Shown: one piece after another, positions 17,616 to 28,283 of the stretch
Layout of the letters: each line of letters begins with the position of its first letter
Position numbering within the stretch: position 1 is the first letter of the stretch
Assembly: GCF_014837235.1 (NCBI RefSeq)
Contig: NZ_JACYFT010000001.1
Location: 509,688 to 573,687 of the forward strand
Direction of reading: 5' to 3'
DNA: 64,000 bases
Source of the DNA: Limnohabitans radicicola
GTDB lineage: Bacteria; Pseudomonadota; Gammaproteobacteria; Burkholderiales; Burkholderiaceae_C
Translations under genes and position numbers: made by a program
The notes under the pieces: generated by a model
The model's database searches: none
What the model saw: only the letters and a program-made list of their open reading frames with translations
What the model was told of the DNA's origin: nothing

Positions 17616-17969
17616 TCAGCCCCTGAGCCAGGGACGCGGGCCACCCATGACGTGCATGTGCAGGTGGTGCACCTCTTGGCCGCCCTCTGCCCCATTGTTG
17701 ACCACGATGCGGAAACCGCCCTCCGGGTAGGGGTTACAGCCCTCCTGCAAAGCCAGCTGGGGGGCCAGGGTCATCATGTGGCCCATCAGAGCCGCATGCT
17801 CGGGGGCCAGGTGCGCCATCGAGGGGATGTGCAGCTTGGGGATGATCAAAAAGTGGATCGGCGCCCAGGGCGCGATGTCATGAAAGGCATACACATGGTC
17901 GTCCTCGTGGACCTTGCGCGACGGGATCTGGCCCGCCACGATCTTGCAGAAGATGCAGTTGTCGCTCAT
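17616..17969 (-). CDS. HIT (histidine triad) family protein, HinT-like
   Basis: HIT proteins hydrolyse purine nucleotide phosphoramidates such as AMP-lysine. The 117-residue product starts SDNCIFCKIVAGQIPSRKV, with the FCKI motif typical of HinT. The histidine triad HHLHMH lies at about 102-107. The ATG at 17969 is chosen over longer in-frame starts because it gives the family N-terminus. It sits between the DUF4870 gene and tatA, an arrangement common in Burkholderiales next to hisE. Confidence 0.93.
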   Translation of the reverse strand: MSDNCIFCKIVAGQIPSRKVHEDDHVYAFHDIAPWAPIHFLIIPKLHIPSMAHLAPEHAALMGHMMTLAPQLALQEGCNPYPEGGFRIVVNNGAEGGQEVHHLHMHVMGGPRPWLRG

Positions 17970-17980
17970 GGTTGAAAACT

Positions 17981-18358
17981 TCATACAGCAGACGGGTCCG
18001 GCATGGCCTGACCCCGATTGAGCCGCACCATGCCCAGCACGACGCGGTAAAGAAACCAGATGGAAATCACCACCCAGGCCAGCCAGCCCGGGAAGAAAAA
18101 CAGAGCCCACAGGGGCGCGGTCAGCAGGTACAGCAGCGCCGCCCACAGCACCGTGCGCAGGCGGTAGCCAAAATGGCTGCGCTGCCAGCCCTGCACATCA
18201 CCACGCTTGACCAGATCGATGATCAGCGCCACCACCAGCAGCAAGGGGCCGACCTGCCCGCCCGGAATCACCGCCCCGACGGCCACCACCAGGTGCAGCA
18301 CGTAGCTGACCCAGCTGATCGTCAGATCGCTGTCCTGCTGGAAGTCGTCGGTGCTCAT
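17981..18358 (-). CDS. DUF4870-family membrane protein
   Basis: This is a 125-residue integral membrane protein of unknown function. It has about three or four predicted membrane segments: WVSYVLHLVVAVGAVIPGG, GPLLLVVALIIDLV, and a pair of hydrophobic stretches near LLYLLTAPLWALFFFPG and WVVISIWFLYRVVLG. The HFGYRLRT segment between them is a hallmark of DUF4870. It overlaps neither neighbour; hisE is 4 bases upstream and the HIT gene 11 bases downstream, so it is carried in the his operon. No function can be assigned. Confidence 0.85.
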   Translation of the reverse strand: MSTDDFQQDSDLTISWVSYVLHLVVAVGAVIPGGQVGPLLLVVALIIDLVKRGDVQGWQRSHFGYRLRTVLWAALLYLLTAPLWALFFFPGWLAWVVISIWFLYRVVLGMVRLNRGQAMPDPSAV

Positions 18359-18362
18359 GGCA

Positions 18363-18731
18363 TCACTCGCCGGACGCTTCGCGCGCTTGCGCCTTGCGCA
18401 GGGCTTTTTCTTCGAGGCCGCTCAGGCCCTCACGGCGGGCCAGTTCGTTGACCACATCGGCGGGCGTCAAGCCATAGTGGGCCAGCGCGATCATGCTGTG
18501 GAACCACAGGTCAGCCACCTCGTAGACCAGCTTGGCTTTGTCCCCGCCATGGTCCACGTCTTTGGCCGCCATCACGGTCTCGGTGGCCTCTTCGCCGATC
18601 TTCTTCAAAAAAGCGTCGGGCCCTTTGTGCAGCAGGCGGGCCACGTAGCTTTTTTCAGGGTCGCCGCCATTGGCGGGTTTGCGGCTTTCGACCACGGCCG
18701 CGAGGCGGTCAAGGATGTCCTGGTTGGTCAT
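18363..18731 (-). CDS. hisE: Phosphoribosyl-ATP pyrophosphatase HisE
   Basis: HisE removes pyrophosphate from phosphoribosyl-ATP, step two of histidine synthesis. The 122-residue all-alpha MazG-like protein has the [11 protein letters not shown] metal-binding helix (EExxE type) and the [14 protein letters not shown] motif. It is a separate gene rather than a HisIE fusion, as in other betaproteobacteria. It lies 13 bases after hisI. Confidence 0.95.
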   Translation of the reverse strand: MTNQDILDRLAAVVESRKPANGGDPEKSYVARLLHKGPDAFLKKIGEEATETVMAAKDVDHGGDKAKLVYEVADLWFHSMIALAHYGLTPADVVNELARREGLSGLEEKALRKAQAREASGE

Positions 18732-18744
18732 AGGCTTAGGGCGC

Positions 18745-19134
18745 TCACTTGTAAATGGTTTCAGGGTCCTTCAGGACCGGGTCAACAGCCCGCCAGCCGT
18801 CGGGCTGCAGACTCTGGAAAAAGCAGCTGTGCCGCCCCGTGTGGCAGGCAATGCCCGGCTCGTGGCCCAGCTGGGTCACCTTGAGCAGCACGACATCGTT
18901 GTCGCAGTCCAGCCGGATGTCGTGCACGGTCTGTACATGGCCGGACTCCTCGCCCTTGAACCACAGCTTGTTGCGCGAACGGCTGAAATACACCGCCCGT
19001 TTCAGTTCGGCGGTTTTTTGCAGCGCCTCGCGGTTCATCCACGCGAACATCAGCACGTCGCCAGTGTCTTTTTCCTGGGCGATCACGGGCACCAGGCCTT
19101 TGTCGTCCCATTTGATCTTGTCGAGCCAATTCAT
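18745..19134 (-). CDS. hisI: Phosphoribosyl-AMP cyclohydrolase HisI
   Basis: HisI opens the adenine ring of phosphoribosyl-AMP, step three of histidine synthesis. The 129-residue product has the metal-binding [11 protein letters not shown] segment and the zinc cysteines in the [13 protein letters not shown] block. The family signature [11 protein letters not shown] is also present. The ATG at 19134 is preferred; an in-frame GTG at 19140 overlaps the hisF stop. It lies between hisF and hisE. Confidence 0.95.
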   Translation of the reverse strand: MNWLDKIKWDDKGLVPVIAQEKDTGDVLMFAWMNREALQKTAELKRAVYFSRSRNKLWFKGEESGHVQTVHDIRLDCDNDVVLLKVTQLGHEPGIACHTGRHSCFFQSLQPDGWRAVDPVLKDPETIYK

Positions 19135-19136
19135 GT

Positions 19137-19937
<801 letters not shown>

Positions 19938-19960
19938 GGAGACTTCTCTTGTTGGATGGT

Positions 19961-20818
19961 TCAGGGGTTCAGCACTTGCAAGCGCTGCCAGCCCGCCCAG
20001 CGCCCGCCCGCAGGCAAGGTGATGGGCTCGTACACCTGCGCAGCTTCGACGCAGAGCATCTGGCGCCAGCCGTCATCGGGCATGTCGGCCAGGCGCTTGC
20101 ACAGGTCTTGCGCAGGGTTCCAGACCACGGTGTTGACCCAGCTGGGGCTTTGGCTGATCTGCAGGGTCTGGTTCAGCGTCATCGGATTCGGTGCAGCTTC
20201 GTACACGCGGTCAAATTCGGCGGCAAAGCGGAGGGTGTCGGCAGCGGTCGCATGGGTGTCGCTGAGCGAATCCCATTCGGGCTGGCCGCCCAGGCCCTGC
20301 AGCGTGGCTTGCGTCACGTCGGGCACGGCCAGGTAGGTGTGCAGTGCGCCCGAAAACGCCAAGGGCTGCGCATCGGTGTTGTGGATGCTCAGGGTCAGCT
20401 GCACCGCGCCAGGGCTCAGATCGATGTGCAGCTGGGCCTCAAAGGCTTGAGGCCACCACTGGCGGGTCTGGACGTTGTCTTGCAAGCGCAGTGTGAGGCG
20501 TGCATGCTCAGCGGTCAGTTCAGCTGCATCGGCCAGCCAGGCCACGTTGCGTGCAAAGCCGTGTTTGGGCAAGCGGTCGGCCAGGGGGCCGCGCTGGTTG
20601 AACTGCGGAAAGCACACGGGCACACCGCCTCGGATGGCGGCCTGGCCGTTCATCACGCTTTGAGGGCTGAGGTACAGCCGCTCTTGCCCGCCCGAGACCC
20701 AGGACAGCACATGCGCGCCGTGCAAGGCCACCACCAGGCGGTCGCCCGCTGGCAGCGCCAACTCGCAAGCCGGCAGACCTGCGAACACGGTGTCGCGACA
20801 AGTGGCCTGCCCGGTCAT
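19961..20818 (-). CDS. yeaD: D-hexose-6-phosphate mutarotase, YeaD-like (aldose-1-epimerase fold)
   Basis: YeaD-type proteins interconvert the anomers of hexose 6-phosphates. The 285-residue product has the galactose-mutarotase fold with [19 protein letters not shown] near the N-terminus and the conserved [17 protein letters not shown] segment. [10 protein letters not shown] carries the catalytic histidine, and a histidine follows in SGALHTYL. The ATG at 20818 starts after the hisA stop; longer frames would overlap hisA. It sits between hisA and hisF, where no sugar-phosphate enzyme is needed, so its role in this operon is not obvious. Confidence 0.85.
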   Translation of the reverse strand: MTGQATCRDTVFAGLPACELALPAGDRLVVALHGAHVLSWVSGGQERLYLSPQSVMNGQAAIRGGVPVCFPQFNQRGPLADRLPKHGFARNVAWLADAAELTAEHARLTLRLQDNVQTRQWWPQAFEAQLHIDLSPGAVQLTLSIHNTDAQPLAFSGALHTYLAVPDVTQATLQGLGGQPEWDSLSDTHATAADTLRFAAEFDRVYEAAPNPMTLNQTLQISQSPSWVNTVVWNPAQDLCKRLADMPDDGWRQMLCVEAAQVYEPITLPAGGRWAGWQRLQVLNP

Positions 20819-20837
20819 CTGGCGTTGCCTGTGGGGT

Positions 20838-21578
20838 TCAACCGTTGAGTTCGTCAGCGCGTTGCTGCGCCAGCGCAAAGTCGAGGTCGCCCGAGTAGAT
20901 CGCACGGCCGCAGATCACGCCTTCCACGCCTTCGTCTTCGACCGCGCACAGCTGCTCGATGTCGGCCATGTTGGACAGGCCGCCCGAAGCGATCACGGGG
21001 ATGGTGAGGGCCTGCGCCAGCTTGACGGTGGCGTCGATGTTGATGCCACTGAGCATGCCGTCACGGCCGATGTCGGTATAAATGATGGACTCGACGCCCC
21101 AGTCCTCGAACTTCTTGGCCATGTCGACCACTTCGTGGCCGGTGAGCTTGCTCCAGCCGTCGGTGGCGACTTTGCCGTCCTTGGCGTCCAGGCCCACGAT
21201 GATGTGGCCACCAAAGGCGGTGCAGGCGTCTTTCAAGAAACCCGGGTTCTTGACGGCAGCGGTGCCGATGATGACGTAGCGCAGGCCGCTGTCGATGTAT
21301 TTTTCGATCGTGTCCAGATCGCGGATGCCACCACCCAACTGCACTGGAATGTCGTCGCCCACGGCCTTGAGGATGGCCTTGATGGCGCCAAAGTTTTGTG
21401 GCTTGCCTGCAAACGCGCCGTTCAGATCCACCAGGTGCAGGCGGCGTGCGCCTTTTTCGAGCCAGGTGCGTGCCATGGCGGCCGGGTCTTCACCGAAGGT
21501 CGTGGCTTGGTCCATATCGCCCTGCTTGAGGCGAACGCAGTGGCCGTCTTTGAGGTCAATGGCGGGGATCAGAATCAT
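20838..21578 (-). CDS. hisA: Phosphoribosylformimino-AICAR isomerase HisA
   Basis: HisA isomerises ProFAR to PRFAR, step four of histidine synthesis. The 246-residue (beta-alpha)8 barrel begins [20 protein letters not shown] with catalytic D8. The second catalytic region is [13 protein letters not shown]. Phosphate-binding motifs QLGGGIR and IASGGLSN are intact. It follows hisH by 44 bases. Confidence 0.97.
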   Translation of the reverse strand: MILIPAIDLKDGHCVRLKQGDMDQATTFGEDPAAMARTWLEKGARRLHLVDLNGAFAGKPQNFGAIKAILKAVGDDIPVQLGGGIRDLDTIEKYIDSGLRYVIIGTAAVKNPGFLKDACTAFGGHIIVGLDAKDGKVATDGWSKLTGHEVVDMAKKFEDWGVESIIYTDIGRDGMLSGINIDATVKLAQALTIPVIASGGLSNMADIEQLCAVEDEGVEGVICGRAIYSGDLDFALAQQRADELNG

Positions 21579-21622
21579 GGCAAGTTAAAAGCAGGTGAAA
21601 GAAAAACGGCAGTGAAAACCAC

Positions 21623-22279
21623 TCAAGGCTGCCAGTGGAGAAAATTGCGGAACAAGGCCAAGCCCTGGGCCGCGCTCTTTTCGGGGTGAAACTGGGTCGC
21701 AAAAATATTGTCGCGGGCCACTGCGCAGGCAAAGCGGCCGCCGTAGTCGGTCTGGGCCGCACTGTGCGCCGGGTTGGCCACTTGGGCGTAGAAGCTGTGC
21801 ACAAAATAGTACCAGCTGCCGTCGGCAATGCCGCGCCACAGCGGGTGCGCAGGTGCATCTTGCCAGACCTGGTTCCAGCCCATTTGCGGCACTTTGTAGC
21901 GGGTGCCGTCGGGCTGCGTTTGTCCGACCAAATCGAACTTGACCACGCGGCCGGGGATCAAACCCAGGCCGGGCGTGTCGCCCTCGTCGCTGTGGTCCAG
22001 CAGCATCTGCATGCCCACACACACGCCAAACAGGGGTTTGCTGGCGGCGGCTTCAAGCACGGCCTCCATCAGGCCCGACTCGCGCAACTCGCGCATGCAG
22101 TCGGGCATGGCACCCTGCCCCGGCAGGACCACGCGGTGCGCGTCGCGCACCACTTGCGGGTCAGACGTCACCGTCACTTCGGCATGGTCCACGCTGGAGG
22201 CCGCATGGATGACCGCCTGCGCCACGCTGCGCAGGTTGCCCATGCCGTAGTCCACCACTGCGACGCGATTGACGCTCAT
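21623..22279 (-). CDS. hisH: Imidazole glycerol phosphate synthase glutaminase subunit HisH
   Basis: HisH is the glutamine amidotransferase that feeds ammonia to HisF. The 218-residue class-I glutaminase has the nucleophile C87 in [10 protein letters not shown] and the His-Glu pair in QFHPEKS (H198, E200). The oxyanion-type [11 protein letters not shown] loop is present. It lies 2 bases after hisB. Confidence 0.97.
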   Translation of the reverse strand: MSVNRVAVVDYGMGNLRSVAQAVIHAASSVDHAEVTVTSDPQVVRDAHRVVLPGQGAMPDCMRELRESGLMEAVLEAAASKPLFGVCVGMQMLLDHSDEGDTPGLGLIPGRVVKFDLVGQTQPDGTRYKVPQMGWNQVWQDAPAHPLWRGIADGSWYYFVHSFYAQVANPAHSAAQTDYGGRFACAVARDNIFATQFHPEKSAAQGLALFRNFLHWQP

Positions 22280-22281
22280 GC

Positions 22282-22872
22282 TCAGAGACTTCCCTTGGTC
22301 GATGGGATCACGCCCGCCGAACGTGGATCAAGTTCAAGCGCTGCGCGAATGGCCCGTGCGAAAGCCTTGAAGATGGTCTCGCACTGGTGGTGCGCATTCA
22401 CGCCCTTGAGGTTGTCAATGTGCAGCGTGCACAGGGCGTGGTTCACAAAGCCCTGGAAGAACTCGAATACCAACTGGGTGTCGAGCGCGCCGATCATGCC
22501 GGAGGTGAAATTCACGTCCATGTGCAAACCCGGGCGGCCCGAAAAATCCACCACCACGCGGCTCAAGGCCTCGTCGAGTGGCACATAGGCATGGCCATAA
22601 CGGCGGATGCCTTTTTTATCGCCAATGGCTTGCGCGAAAGCCTGACCCAAGGTGATGCCAACGTCTTCCACCGTGTGATGGCCGTCGATGTGCAAGTCGC
22701 CTTCGCAGGCGATGTCGAGGTCAATCAAGCCGTGGCGGGCGATCTGGTCGAGCATGTGGTCCAGAAAACCGATGCCGGTATTCAGCTTGGCCTGGCCCGT
22801 GCCGTCCAGGTTGAGGGCGACGCGGATGTTGGTCTCGGCCGTCTTGCGGGTGACTGCAGCGGTGCGGTTCAT
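22282..22872 (-). CDS. hisB: Imidazoleglycerol-phosphate dehydratase HisB
   Basis: HisB dehydrates imidazole glycerol phosphate, step six of histidine synthesis. The 196-residue product is the monofunctional form without a phosphatase domain. It has the manganese-binding histidine clusters [14 protein letters not shown] and DGHHTVED, repeated later in the NAHHQCE segment. The ATG at 22872 overlaps the hisC stop by four bases; an in-frame upstream extension lies inside hisC and is not used. The histidinol-phosphate phosphatase is not in this window. Confidence 0.97.
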   Translation of the reverse strand: MNRTAAVTRKTAETNIRVALNLDGTGQAKLNTGIGFLDHMLDQIARHGLIDLDIACEGDLHIDGHHTVEDVGITLGQAFAQAIGDKKGIRRYGHAYVPLDEALSRVVVDFSGRPGLHMDVNFTSGMIGALDTQLVFEFFQGFVNHALCTLHIDNLKGVNAHHQCETIFKAFARAIRAALELDPRSAGVIPSTKGSL

Positions 22873-23954
22873 AAGGAGGCTTTCAAAGCGGCGAGGAGTT
22901 GGTCGTTTTCTGCGGCAGTGCCCACCGTCAGACGCAGGCAATTGGCCAGCAATGGGTGCATTTTAGAAACGTTCTTGACCAGCACTTTGTGGGCTTTCAT
23001 ACCCTCAAAGATTCGGGCCGCATCGGGCACGCGGGCCAGGACCATGTTGGCCTCGCTCGGGAACGGGGTCACGCCGGGCAAGGCGGCCAGCGCTTGCAGC
23101 AAACGGGCACGTTGCTCGCGCAGGTCTTTGGCCTGGGCAGCAAACACCTCGGCATGCTCCAGCGCGAACAGCGCGCACTCGTAATTGAGCACACTGATGT
23201 TGTAAGGGGGGCGCACTTTGTCAATCTCGGCCACCAGGGCCTTGGGGCCCACCATGTAGCCCAGACGCACACCGGCCAGACCGAACTTGCTGAGCGTGCG
23301 CATCAAGAGCACATGCGTGTGGCGCGTGATGCGGTCCATGTAGCTCTTGCTGGCAAAGGGCTGGTAGGCCTCGTCCATGACCACCAGGCCGCCTTGTGCG
23401 CCTTGGGCCAGGACGATCTTCTCGATCGTGTCGTCGTTCCACAGGTTGCCCGTGGGGTTGTTGGGGTAGGCGAGGTAGATGATGGACGGCTTGTGCTCGG
23501 CAATGGCGGCCAGCATGGCCGCTTCGTCGAGTTCAAAGTCAGCCGTGAGCGGCACGCCGTGGAAGGCCAGGCCTTGCAGCTGGGCGCTCATGGCGTACAT
23601 CACAAAGCCGGGCAAGGGCGCGAGGATGCTTGCTCCAGGCACATCGCAGGCCATGGCCAAGAGCGAGATCAACTCGTCCGAACCGTTGCCCAGCATGATG
23701 TCAAAACCATCGGGCATGCCCGCGTGCTGGGCCAGCGCTGCGCGCAGGTCGTTCACGCGGCCATCGGGGTAGCGGTTGAGCGCCAGCGCGCCCAGGCGCT
23801 CGCCCAAAGCCTTTTGCAAATCAGCAGGCAGGCGGTGCGGGTTTTCCATCGCATCGAGCTTGACCATGCCGACCGAATCCTGGATGGCATAGGCGTGCAT
23901 GGACTGCACGTCCTGGCGGATGCGTTGCATGAGTTGGGGGCTGACGTTGCTCAT
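22869..23954 (-). CDS. hisC: Histidinol-phosphate aminotransferase HisC
   Basis: HisC is a class-I PLP aminotransferase that makes histidinol phosphate. The 361-residue product has the PLP lysine in [12 protein letters not shown], the substrate and cofactor loops LGNGSDELI and YPNNPTGN, and an arginine near the C-terminus. It overlaps hisD and hisB by four bases each, so the three genes are translationally coupled. Confidence 0.96.
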   Translation of the reverse strand: MSNVSPQLMQRIRQDVQSMHAYAIQDSVGMVKLDAMENPHRLPADLQKALGERLGALALNRYPDGRVNDLRAALAQHAGMPDGFDIMLGNGSDELISLLAMACDVPGASILAPLPGFVMYAMSAQLQGLAFHGVPLTADFELDEAAMLAAIAEHKPSIIYLAYPNNPTGNLWNDDTIEKIVLAQGAQGGLVVMDEAYQPFASKSYMDRITRHTHVLLMRTLSKFGLAGVRLGYMVGPKALVAEIDKVRPPYNISVLNYECALFALEHAEVFAAQAKDLREQRARLLQALAALPGVTPFPSEANMVLARVPDAARIFEGMKAHKVLVKNVSKMHPLLANCLRLTVGTAAENDQLLAALKASL

Positions 23955-25294
23955 TGGGTGTCTCGCATCGGGGGCACAGGGTTCAAACGCAACTCAGCGG
24001 CACGGGCATGGGCCTGCAGGCCTTCGCCATAAGCCAATTCTGCGGCGATGCGGCCCAGCGGCTGCGCTCCGGCTTCGCTGACCTCGATCAGGCTGCTGCG
24101 TTTTTGAAAGTCGTACACGCCCAAGGGCGAGGAGAAACGCGCCGTGCCGCTGGTAGGCAGCACGTGGTTGGGACCGGCGCAGTAGTCGCCCAGCGACTCG
24201 CTGGTGAACGCACCCAAAAAGATCGCGCCCGCATGGCGCAGCAGCGGCTCCCAGCGGTGCGGGTCGCGGCTGGAGACTTCCAGGTGCTCGGGCGCGATGC
24301 GGTTGCTGATGGCGCAGGCTTCTTCCATGTTGCGCGTGAGGATCAGCGCACCCCGGTCGTTCAGGCTCTTGGCGATGATCTCGCGGCGCGGCATCTCGGG
24401 CAACAGGCGGTCAATGGCGGCCTGCACCGCATCAATGTAGGCCGCATCGGGGCACAACAAAATGCTTTGTGCGAGCTCGTCGTGCTCGGCCTGGCTGAAG
24501 AGGTCCATCGCCACCCATTCGGCGGGGGTGGTTCCATCGGCCAACACCAGAATTTCTGAGGGCCCCGCAATCATGTCGATGCCCACGGCGCCGAAGACGC
24601 GCTTTTTGGCGCTGGCCACATAGGCGTTGCCCGGGCCGGTGATCTTGTCGACCTTGGGGATGGTCGCCGTGCCGTACGCCAAAGCAGCCACGGCCTGCGC
24701 GCCGCCCACGGTGAAGGCGCGGCTCACACCGGCCACACAGGCGGCGGCCAGCACCAGCGGGTTGCGCACGCCAGCTGGCGTGGGCACCACCATGATGATG
24801 TCCTGCACCCCGGCCACATGGGCAGGGATGGCGTTCATCAACACCGAAGAGGGGTAAGCGGCTTTGCCGCCGGGCACGTAAATGCCCACGCGGTCGAGCG
24901 GCGTCACCTTCTGGCCCAGCAGCGTGCCGTCTTCGTCGCGGTAGCTCCAGCTCTCGCCCGAGGCTTTCTTTTGGGCCTCGTGGTACCGGCGCACACGGCT
25001 GGCTGCGGCTTGCAGGGCTTCGCGCTGGGCAGCGGGCAGACTGTCCAAAGCGGCTTGCAGCTCGGTCTGGGTGATTTCGAGCGCCTTCACATCGGTCGCT
25101 TGCAGGCCGTCAAAGCGCTGGGTGTACTCGAGCACGGCCGCGTCGCCGCGCTTTTGCACATCGGCCAGGATGTCGGCCACGCGCTGCTCGATGGCGGCGT
25201 CGGTGTCGGCAGACCAATGCAAGCGGGCCGCAAAGGCCGCTTCAAAACCGGCGTCGGCCGTGTTCAGTTGCAATGGTTTGGCGTACAGGGCCAT
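23951..25294 (-). CDS. hisD: Histidinol dehydrogenase HisD
   Basis: HisD oxidises histidinol to histidine in two NAD-dependent steps. The 447-residue zinc enzyme has the family blocks [16 protein letters not shown] (as [14 protein letters not shown]), IAGPSEI and [10 protein letters not shown] with the catalytic Glu-His area. The C-terminal [19 protein letters not shown] block completes the set. Length is normal. It lies just upstream of hisC and 2 bases after hisG. Confidence 0.97.
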   Translation of the reverse strand: MALYAKPLQLNTADAGFEAAFAARLHWSADTDAAIEQRVADILADVQKRGDAAVLEYTQRFDGLQATDVKALEITQTELQAALDSLPAAQREALQAAASRVRRYHEAQKKASGESWSYRDEDGTLLGQKVTPLDRVGIYVPGGKAAYPSSVLMNAIPAHVAGVQDIIMVVPTPAGVRNPLVLAAACVAGVSRAFTVGGAQAVAALAYGTATIPKVDKITGPGNAYVASAKKRVFGAVGIDMIAGPSEILVLADGTTPAEWVAMDLFSQAEHDELAQSILLCPDAAYIDAVQAAIDRLLPEMPRREIIAKSLNDRGALILTRNMEEACAISNRIAPEHLEVSSRDPHRWEPLLRHAGAIFLGAFTSESLGDYCAGPNHVLPTSGTARFSSPLGVYDFQKRSSLIEVSEAGAQPLGRIAAELAYGEGLQAHARAAELRLNPVPPMRDTQ

Positions 25295-25296
25295 GT

Positions 25297-25938
25297 TCAG
25301 TCTTTCTTCACGGCGCCCGCAAAGGCGTCGATGATGGCGCGGATCGGCGCCTGCTTGAGCTTGAGCGCGGCCTGGTTCACCACCAGACGCGAGCTGATGT
25401 CCATGATGCGTTCGACCTCGACCAAGTGGTTGGCCTTGAGCGTGTTGCCTGTCGACACCAGATCGACAATCGCATCGGCCAAGCCCGTCAGCGGGGCCAG
25501 CTCCATGCTGCCGTAGAGCTTGATCAGGTCGACGTGCACGCCCTTGGTGGCAAAAAAGTCACGCGCAATCGCAGTGTATTTGGTGGCCACTTTCAGGCGT
25601 GCACCGGTGCGCACCTGTGCGGCGTAGTCGTAGTCGGCGCGCACCGCCACGCTCATGCGGCATTTGGCGATGTTGAGGTCCAGCGGCTGGTACAGGCCCT
25701 GGCCGCCGTGTTCGATCAAGGTGTCCAAACCCGTCACACCCAGATCGGCGCCGCCGTATTCCACATAAGTGGGCACATCGCTGGCGCGCACCAGCACCAC
25801 GCGCACATTGGCCTGGTTGGTCGGCAGGATCAGCTTGCGCGATTTTTCGGGGTCTTCGAGCACCTCGATGCCTGCAGCCTGGAGCAGCGGCAGGGTTTCG
25901 TCAAAGATGCGTCCTTTGGACAGGGCCAGTGTGATCAT
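25297..25938 (-). CDS. hisG: ATP phosphoribosyltransferase catalytic subunit HisG (short form)
   Basis: HisG makes phosphoribosyl-ATP, the committed step of histidine synthesis. The product is 213 residues, so it is the short form that lacks the C-terminal regulatory domain and normally works with HisZ. It begins [19 protein letters not shown], and the PRPP-binding loop [16 protein letters not shown] is visible. A start at 25974 overlapping the murA stop would add 12 unconserved residues. It begins the his run; no hisZ is present in the window. Confidence 0.95.
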   Translation of the reverse strand: MITLALSKGRIFDETLPLLQAAGIEVLEDPEKSRKLILPTNQANVRVVLVRASDVPTYVEYGGADLGVTGLDTLIEHGGQGLYQPLDLNIAKCRMSVAVRADYDYAAQVRTGARLKVATKYTAIARDFFATKGVHVDLIKLYGSMELAPLTGLADAIVDLVSTGNTLKANHLVEVERIMDISSRLVVNQAALKLKQAPIRAIIDAFAGAVKKD

Positions 25939-25970
25939 GTTCGTTTCAGCCAGGGCTTGCGCCCCGGGTT

Positions 25971-27236
25971 TCATTGGATGCGTTCGATGTCGGCGCCCAC
26001 AGCGCGCAGTTTGGCTTCCATGCGGTCGTAACCGCGATCCAGGTGGTAGATGCGGTCCACAATGGTTTCACCTTCAGCCACCAGCCCTGCAATCACCAGA
26101 CTGGCCGAGGCGCGCAGGTCGGTCGCCATCACGGTGGCGCCCGAAAGTTTCTCCACGCCTTCGATCACCGACACCTTGCCGTCGATCTGGATGTGCGCGC
26201 CCAGGCGCACCAGCTCGTTGACGTGCATGAAGCGGTTTTCAAAAATCGTCTCGGTCACCTTGCTGGCCCCCTTGGAGATGCAGTTGAGCGCCATGAACTG
26301 CGCCTGCATGTCGGTTGGGAAGCCCGGGTATTCGGTGGTGCGAAAGTTTTGGGCCTTCAAGCGCCCTTCGGACTTCACACGGATGAAGCCCTCACCGGCT
26401 TCGATCGTGGCCCCGGCATCGCGCAGCTTGTCGATGACCGCGTCCAGGTGGTCAGCACGGCCGTGGCGCAGCACCACATCGCCGCCCGTGGCGGCGACCG
26501 CACACAAGAACGTGCCCGCCTCGATGCGGTCAGCCACCACCTGGTGCTCACCACCATGCAGGCGCTCTACGCCCTGGATACGGATCTTGCTGGTGCCGTG
26601 GCCTTCGATCTTGGCGCCCATGGCAATGAGCATTTCGGCCAGGTCGGTGATCTCGGGCTCCTGGGCCGCGTTTTCGAGCACGGTTTCGCACTCGGCCAAA
26701 GCGGCCGCCATCATGAAGTTCTCGGTGCCCGTCACTGTGACCATGTCGGTGGTGATGCGCGCGCCCTTGAGGCGCGTGCGGCCTGCGGGCAGGCTGGCCA
26801 GCATGTAGCCGTGCTCCACCGTGATCTCGGCACCCATGGCCTGCAAGCCCTTGATGTGCTGGTCCACCGGACGTGAGCCGATGGCGCAACCACCGGGCAG
26901 CGACACTTTGGCGCGACCAAAACGGGCCAGCAAGGGGCCCAGCGCCAACACCGAGGCGCGCATGGTTTTGACCAGCTCGTAAGGGGCTTCGGGGTTGTTC
27001 AGTGCGCCCGCATCGAGCGTGACACTGCCGTCAGCGTGGTGCTCGGCCTGTACGCCCATGTTGCGGATCAACTTGAGCATGGTCGACACGTCCTGCAGGC
27101 GCGGCACATTGCGCAGCGTCACCGGCTCGGCCGTGAGCAAAGCAGCGCACAGCTCGGGCAAGGCAGCGTTCTTGGCACCGGCCACGTCGATCGTGCCTTG
27201 CAGGCGGTTGCCGCCACGAATTTTGAGTTTGTCCAT
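25971..27236 (-). CDS. murA: UDP-N-acetylglucosamine 1-carboxyvinyltransferase MurA
   Basis: MurA transfers enolpyruvate to UDP-GlcNAc, the first committed step of peptidoglycan synthesis. The 421-residue product has the N-terminal [21 protein letters not shown] with the catalytic lysine. The loop [13 protein letters not shown] carries C117, the residue attacked by fosfomycin. The two inside-out alpha/beta domains have normal length. It lies between bolA and hisG, a common betaproteobacterial order. Confidence 0.97.
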   Translation of the reverse strand: MDKLKIRGGNRLQGTIDVAGAKNAALPELCAALLTAEPVTLRNVPRLQDVSTMLKLIRNMGVQAEHHADGSVTLDAGALNNPEAPYELVKTMRASVLALGPLLARFGRAKVSLPGGCAIGSRPVDQHIKGLQAMGAEITVEHGYMLASLPAGRTRLKGARITTDMVTVTGTENFMMAAALAECETVLENAAQEPEITDLAEMLIAMGAKIEGHGTSKIRIQGVERLHGGEHQVVADRIEAGTFLCAVAATGGDVVLRHGRADHLDAVIDKLRDAGATIEAGEGFIRVKSEGRLKAQNFRTTEYPGFPTDMQAQFMALNCISKGASKVTETIFENRFMHVNELVRLGAHIQIDGKVSVIEGVEKLSGATVMATDLRASASLVIAGLVAEGETIVDRIYHLDRGYDRMEAKLRAVGADIERIQ

Positions 27237-27278
27237 TGGAAAAATCGGTACGGTGTGGGTGTCAGGCAGCGGAGCGGC

Positions 27279-27521
27279 TCAGCGCCCTTGTGCAGCCCAC
27301 TCGGCGGGCGTGAAAGTTTTCATCGACAGGGCATGCACCTCATCGGTGTGCATTTTTTGGCCCAAGGTGGCGTACACCTTCTGGTGGCGGGCAATCAGGC
27401 GCAAGCCATTGAAAGCCTCGGACACGACCACTGCATTCCAGTGGCGGCCATCGCCATCGACCTCCAGATGGGCGCATGGGAGCCCTGCGGCGATGATGGC
27501 GTGAAGTTGCTCTGCGTTCAT
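27279..27521 (-). CDS. BolA/IbaG-family protein
   Basis: BolA-family proteins pair with monothiol glutaredoxins in iron-sulfur cluster handling. The 80-residue product has the class-II KH-like core, with the conserved VVVSEAFNGLRLIARHQKVYATLG helix-turn and the H (HAL) near the end. It resembles IbaG, which is also encoded upstream of murA in E. coli. It follows the ABC-2 permease by 6 bases. Confidence 0.92.
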   Translation of the reverse strand: MNAEQLHAIIAAGLPCAHLEVDGDGRHWNAVVVSEAFNGLRLIARHQKVYATLGQKMHTDEVHALSMKTFTPAEWAAQGR

Positions 27522-27527
27522 GAAGGT

Positions 27528-28283
27528 TCAGCTCCGGATCTTGTAGCCGGTGCGCAAGAGGTGAAGGGTGACGCCGCTGACCAGCGCCAGGGCCGTGCCC
27601 ACCACGGCCAGACTGGTCCAGGGTGAGACATCGCTTTGGCCAAAGAAACCATACCGGAAACCGTCAATCATGTAAAAGAACGGGTTGAGGTGGCTCAGCT
27701 GCTGCCAAAACGGTGGCAAGGAGTGGATGGAATAAAACACGCCCGACAGGAACGTCATGGGCATGATGATGAAGTTCTGAAAGGCGGCCATCTGGTCGAA
27801 CTTTTCAGCCCAAAGGCCCGCGATCACGCCCAAAGCGCCCATCATGGCCGCGCCCAGAATGGCGAAGGCCAGAATCCACAAGGGGTAGACAAAGTGGATG
27901 TTGACCATCCAGCCGGTGATGACGAACACGCCCAGACCCACCGCCAGACCGCGCACCACCGATGAGCCCACATAGGCCACAAACCAGCTGCGGTGCGACA
28001 GCGGCGTGAGCAGCAGGAACACGATGTTGCCCATGATCTTGCTCTGCACCAGGCTCGACGAGCTGTTGGCGAAGGCGTTTTGCAGCACGCCCATCATGAT
28101 GAGGCCCGGCAAAAGGAAGGAGGTGTAGGCCACCTGGTCGTAGACCTTGACATGGTCTTCGAGCACATGGCCAAAGATCAGCATGTAGAGCACCGAGGTG
28201 AGCACGGGCGCAGCGATGGTCTGGAAAGCGACTTTCCAGAAACGCAGGACTTCTTTGTAGAGAAGGGTTTGCCAGCCGGTCAT
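27528..28283 (-). CDS. ABC-2 type exporter permease (YadH-like)
   Basis: The 251-residue inner-membrane protein has six predicted membrane segments typical of ABC-2 permeases. The conserved LLPGLIMMGVLQNAFANSS region and the AFQNFIIMPMTFLSGVFYSI block near the fourth and fifth segments are present. The ATG overlaps the stop of the upstream ATPase gene by four bases, so the two form one transporter. The substrate is not known; YadGH-type exporters lack a firm assignment. Confidence 0.9.
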   Translation of the reverse strand: MTGWQTLLYKEVLRFWKVAFQTIAAPVLTSVLYMLIFGHVLEDHVKVYDQVAYTSFLLPGLIMMGVLQNAFANSSSSLVQSKIMGNIVFLLLTPLSHRSWFVAYVGSSVVRGLAVGLGVFVITGWMVNIHFVYPLWILAFAILGAAMMGALGVIAGLWAEKFDQMAAFQNFIIMPMTFLSGVFYSIHSLPPFWQQLSHLNPFFYMIDGFRYGFFGQSDVSPWTSLAVVGTALALVSGVTLHLLRTGYKIRS

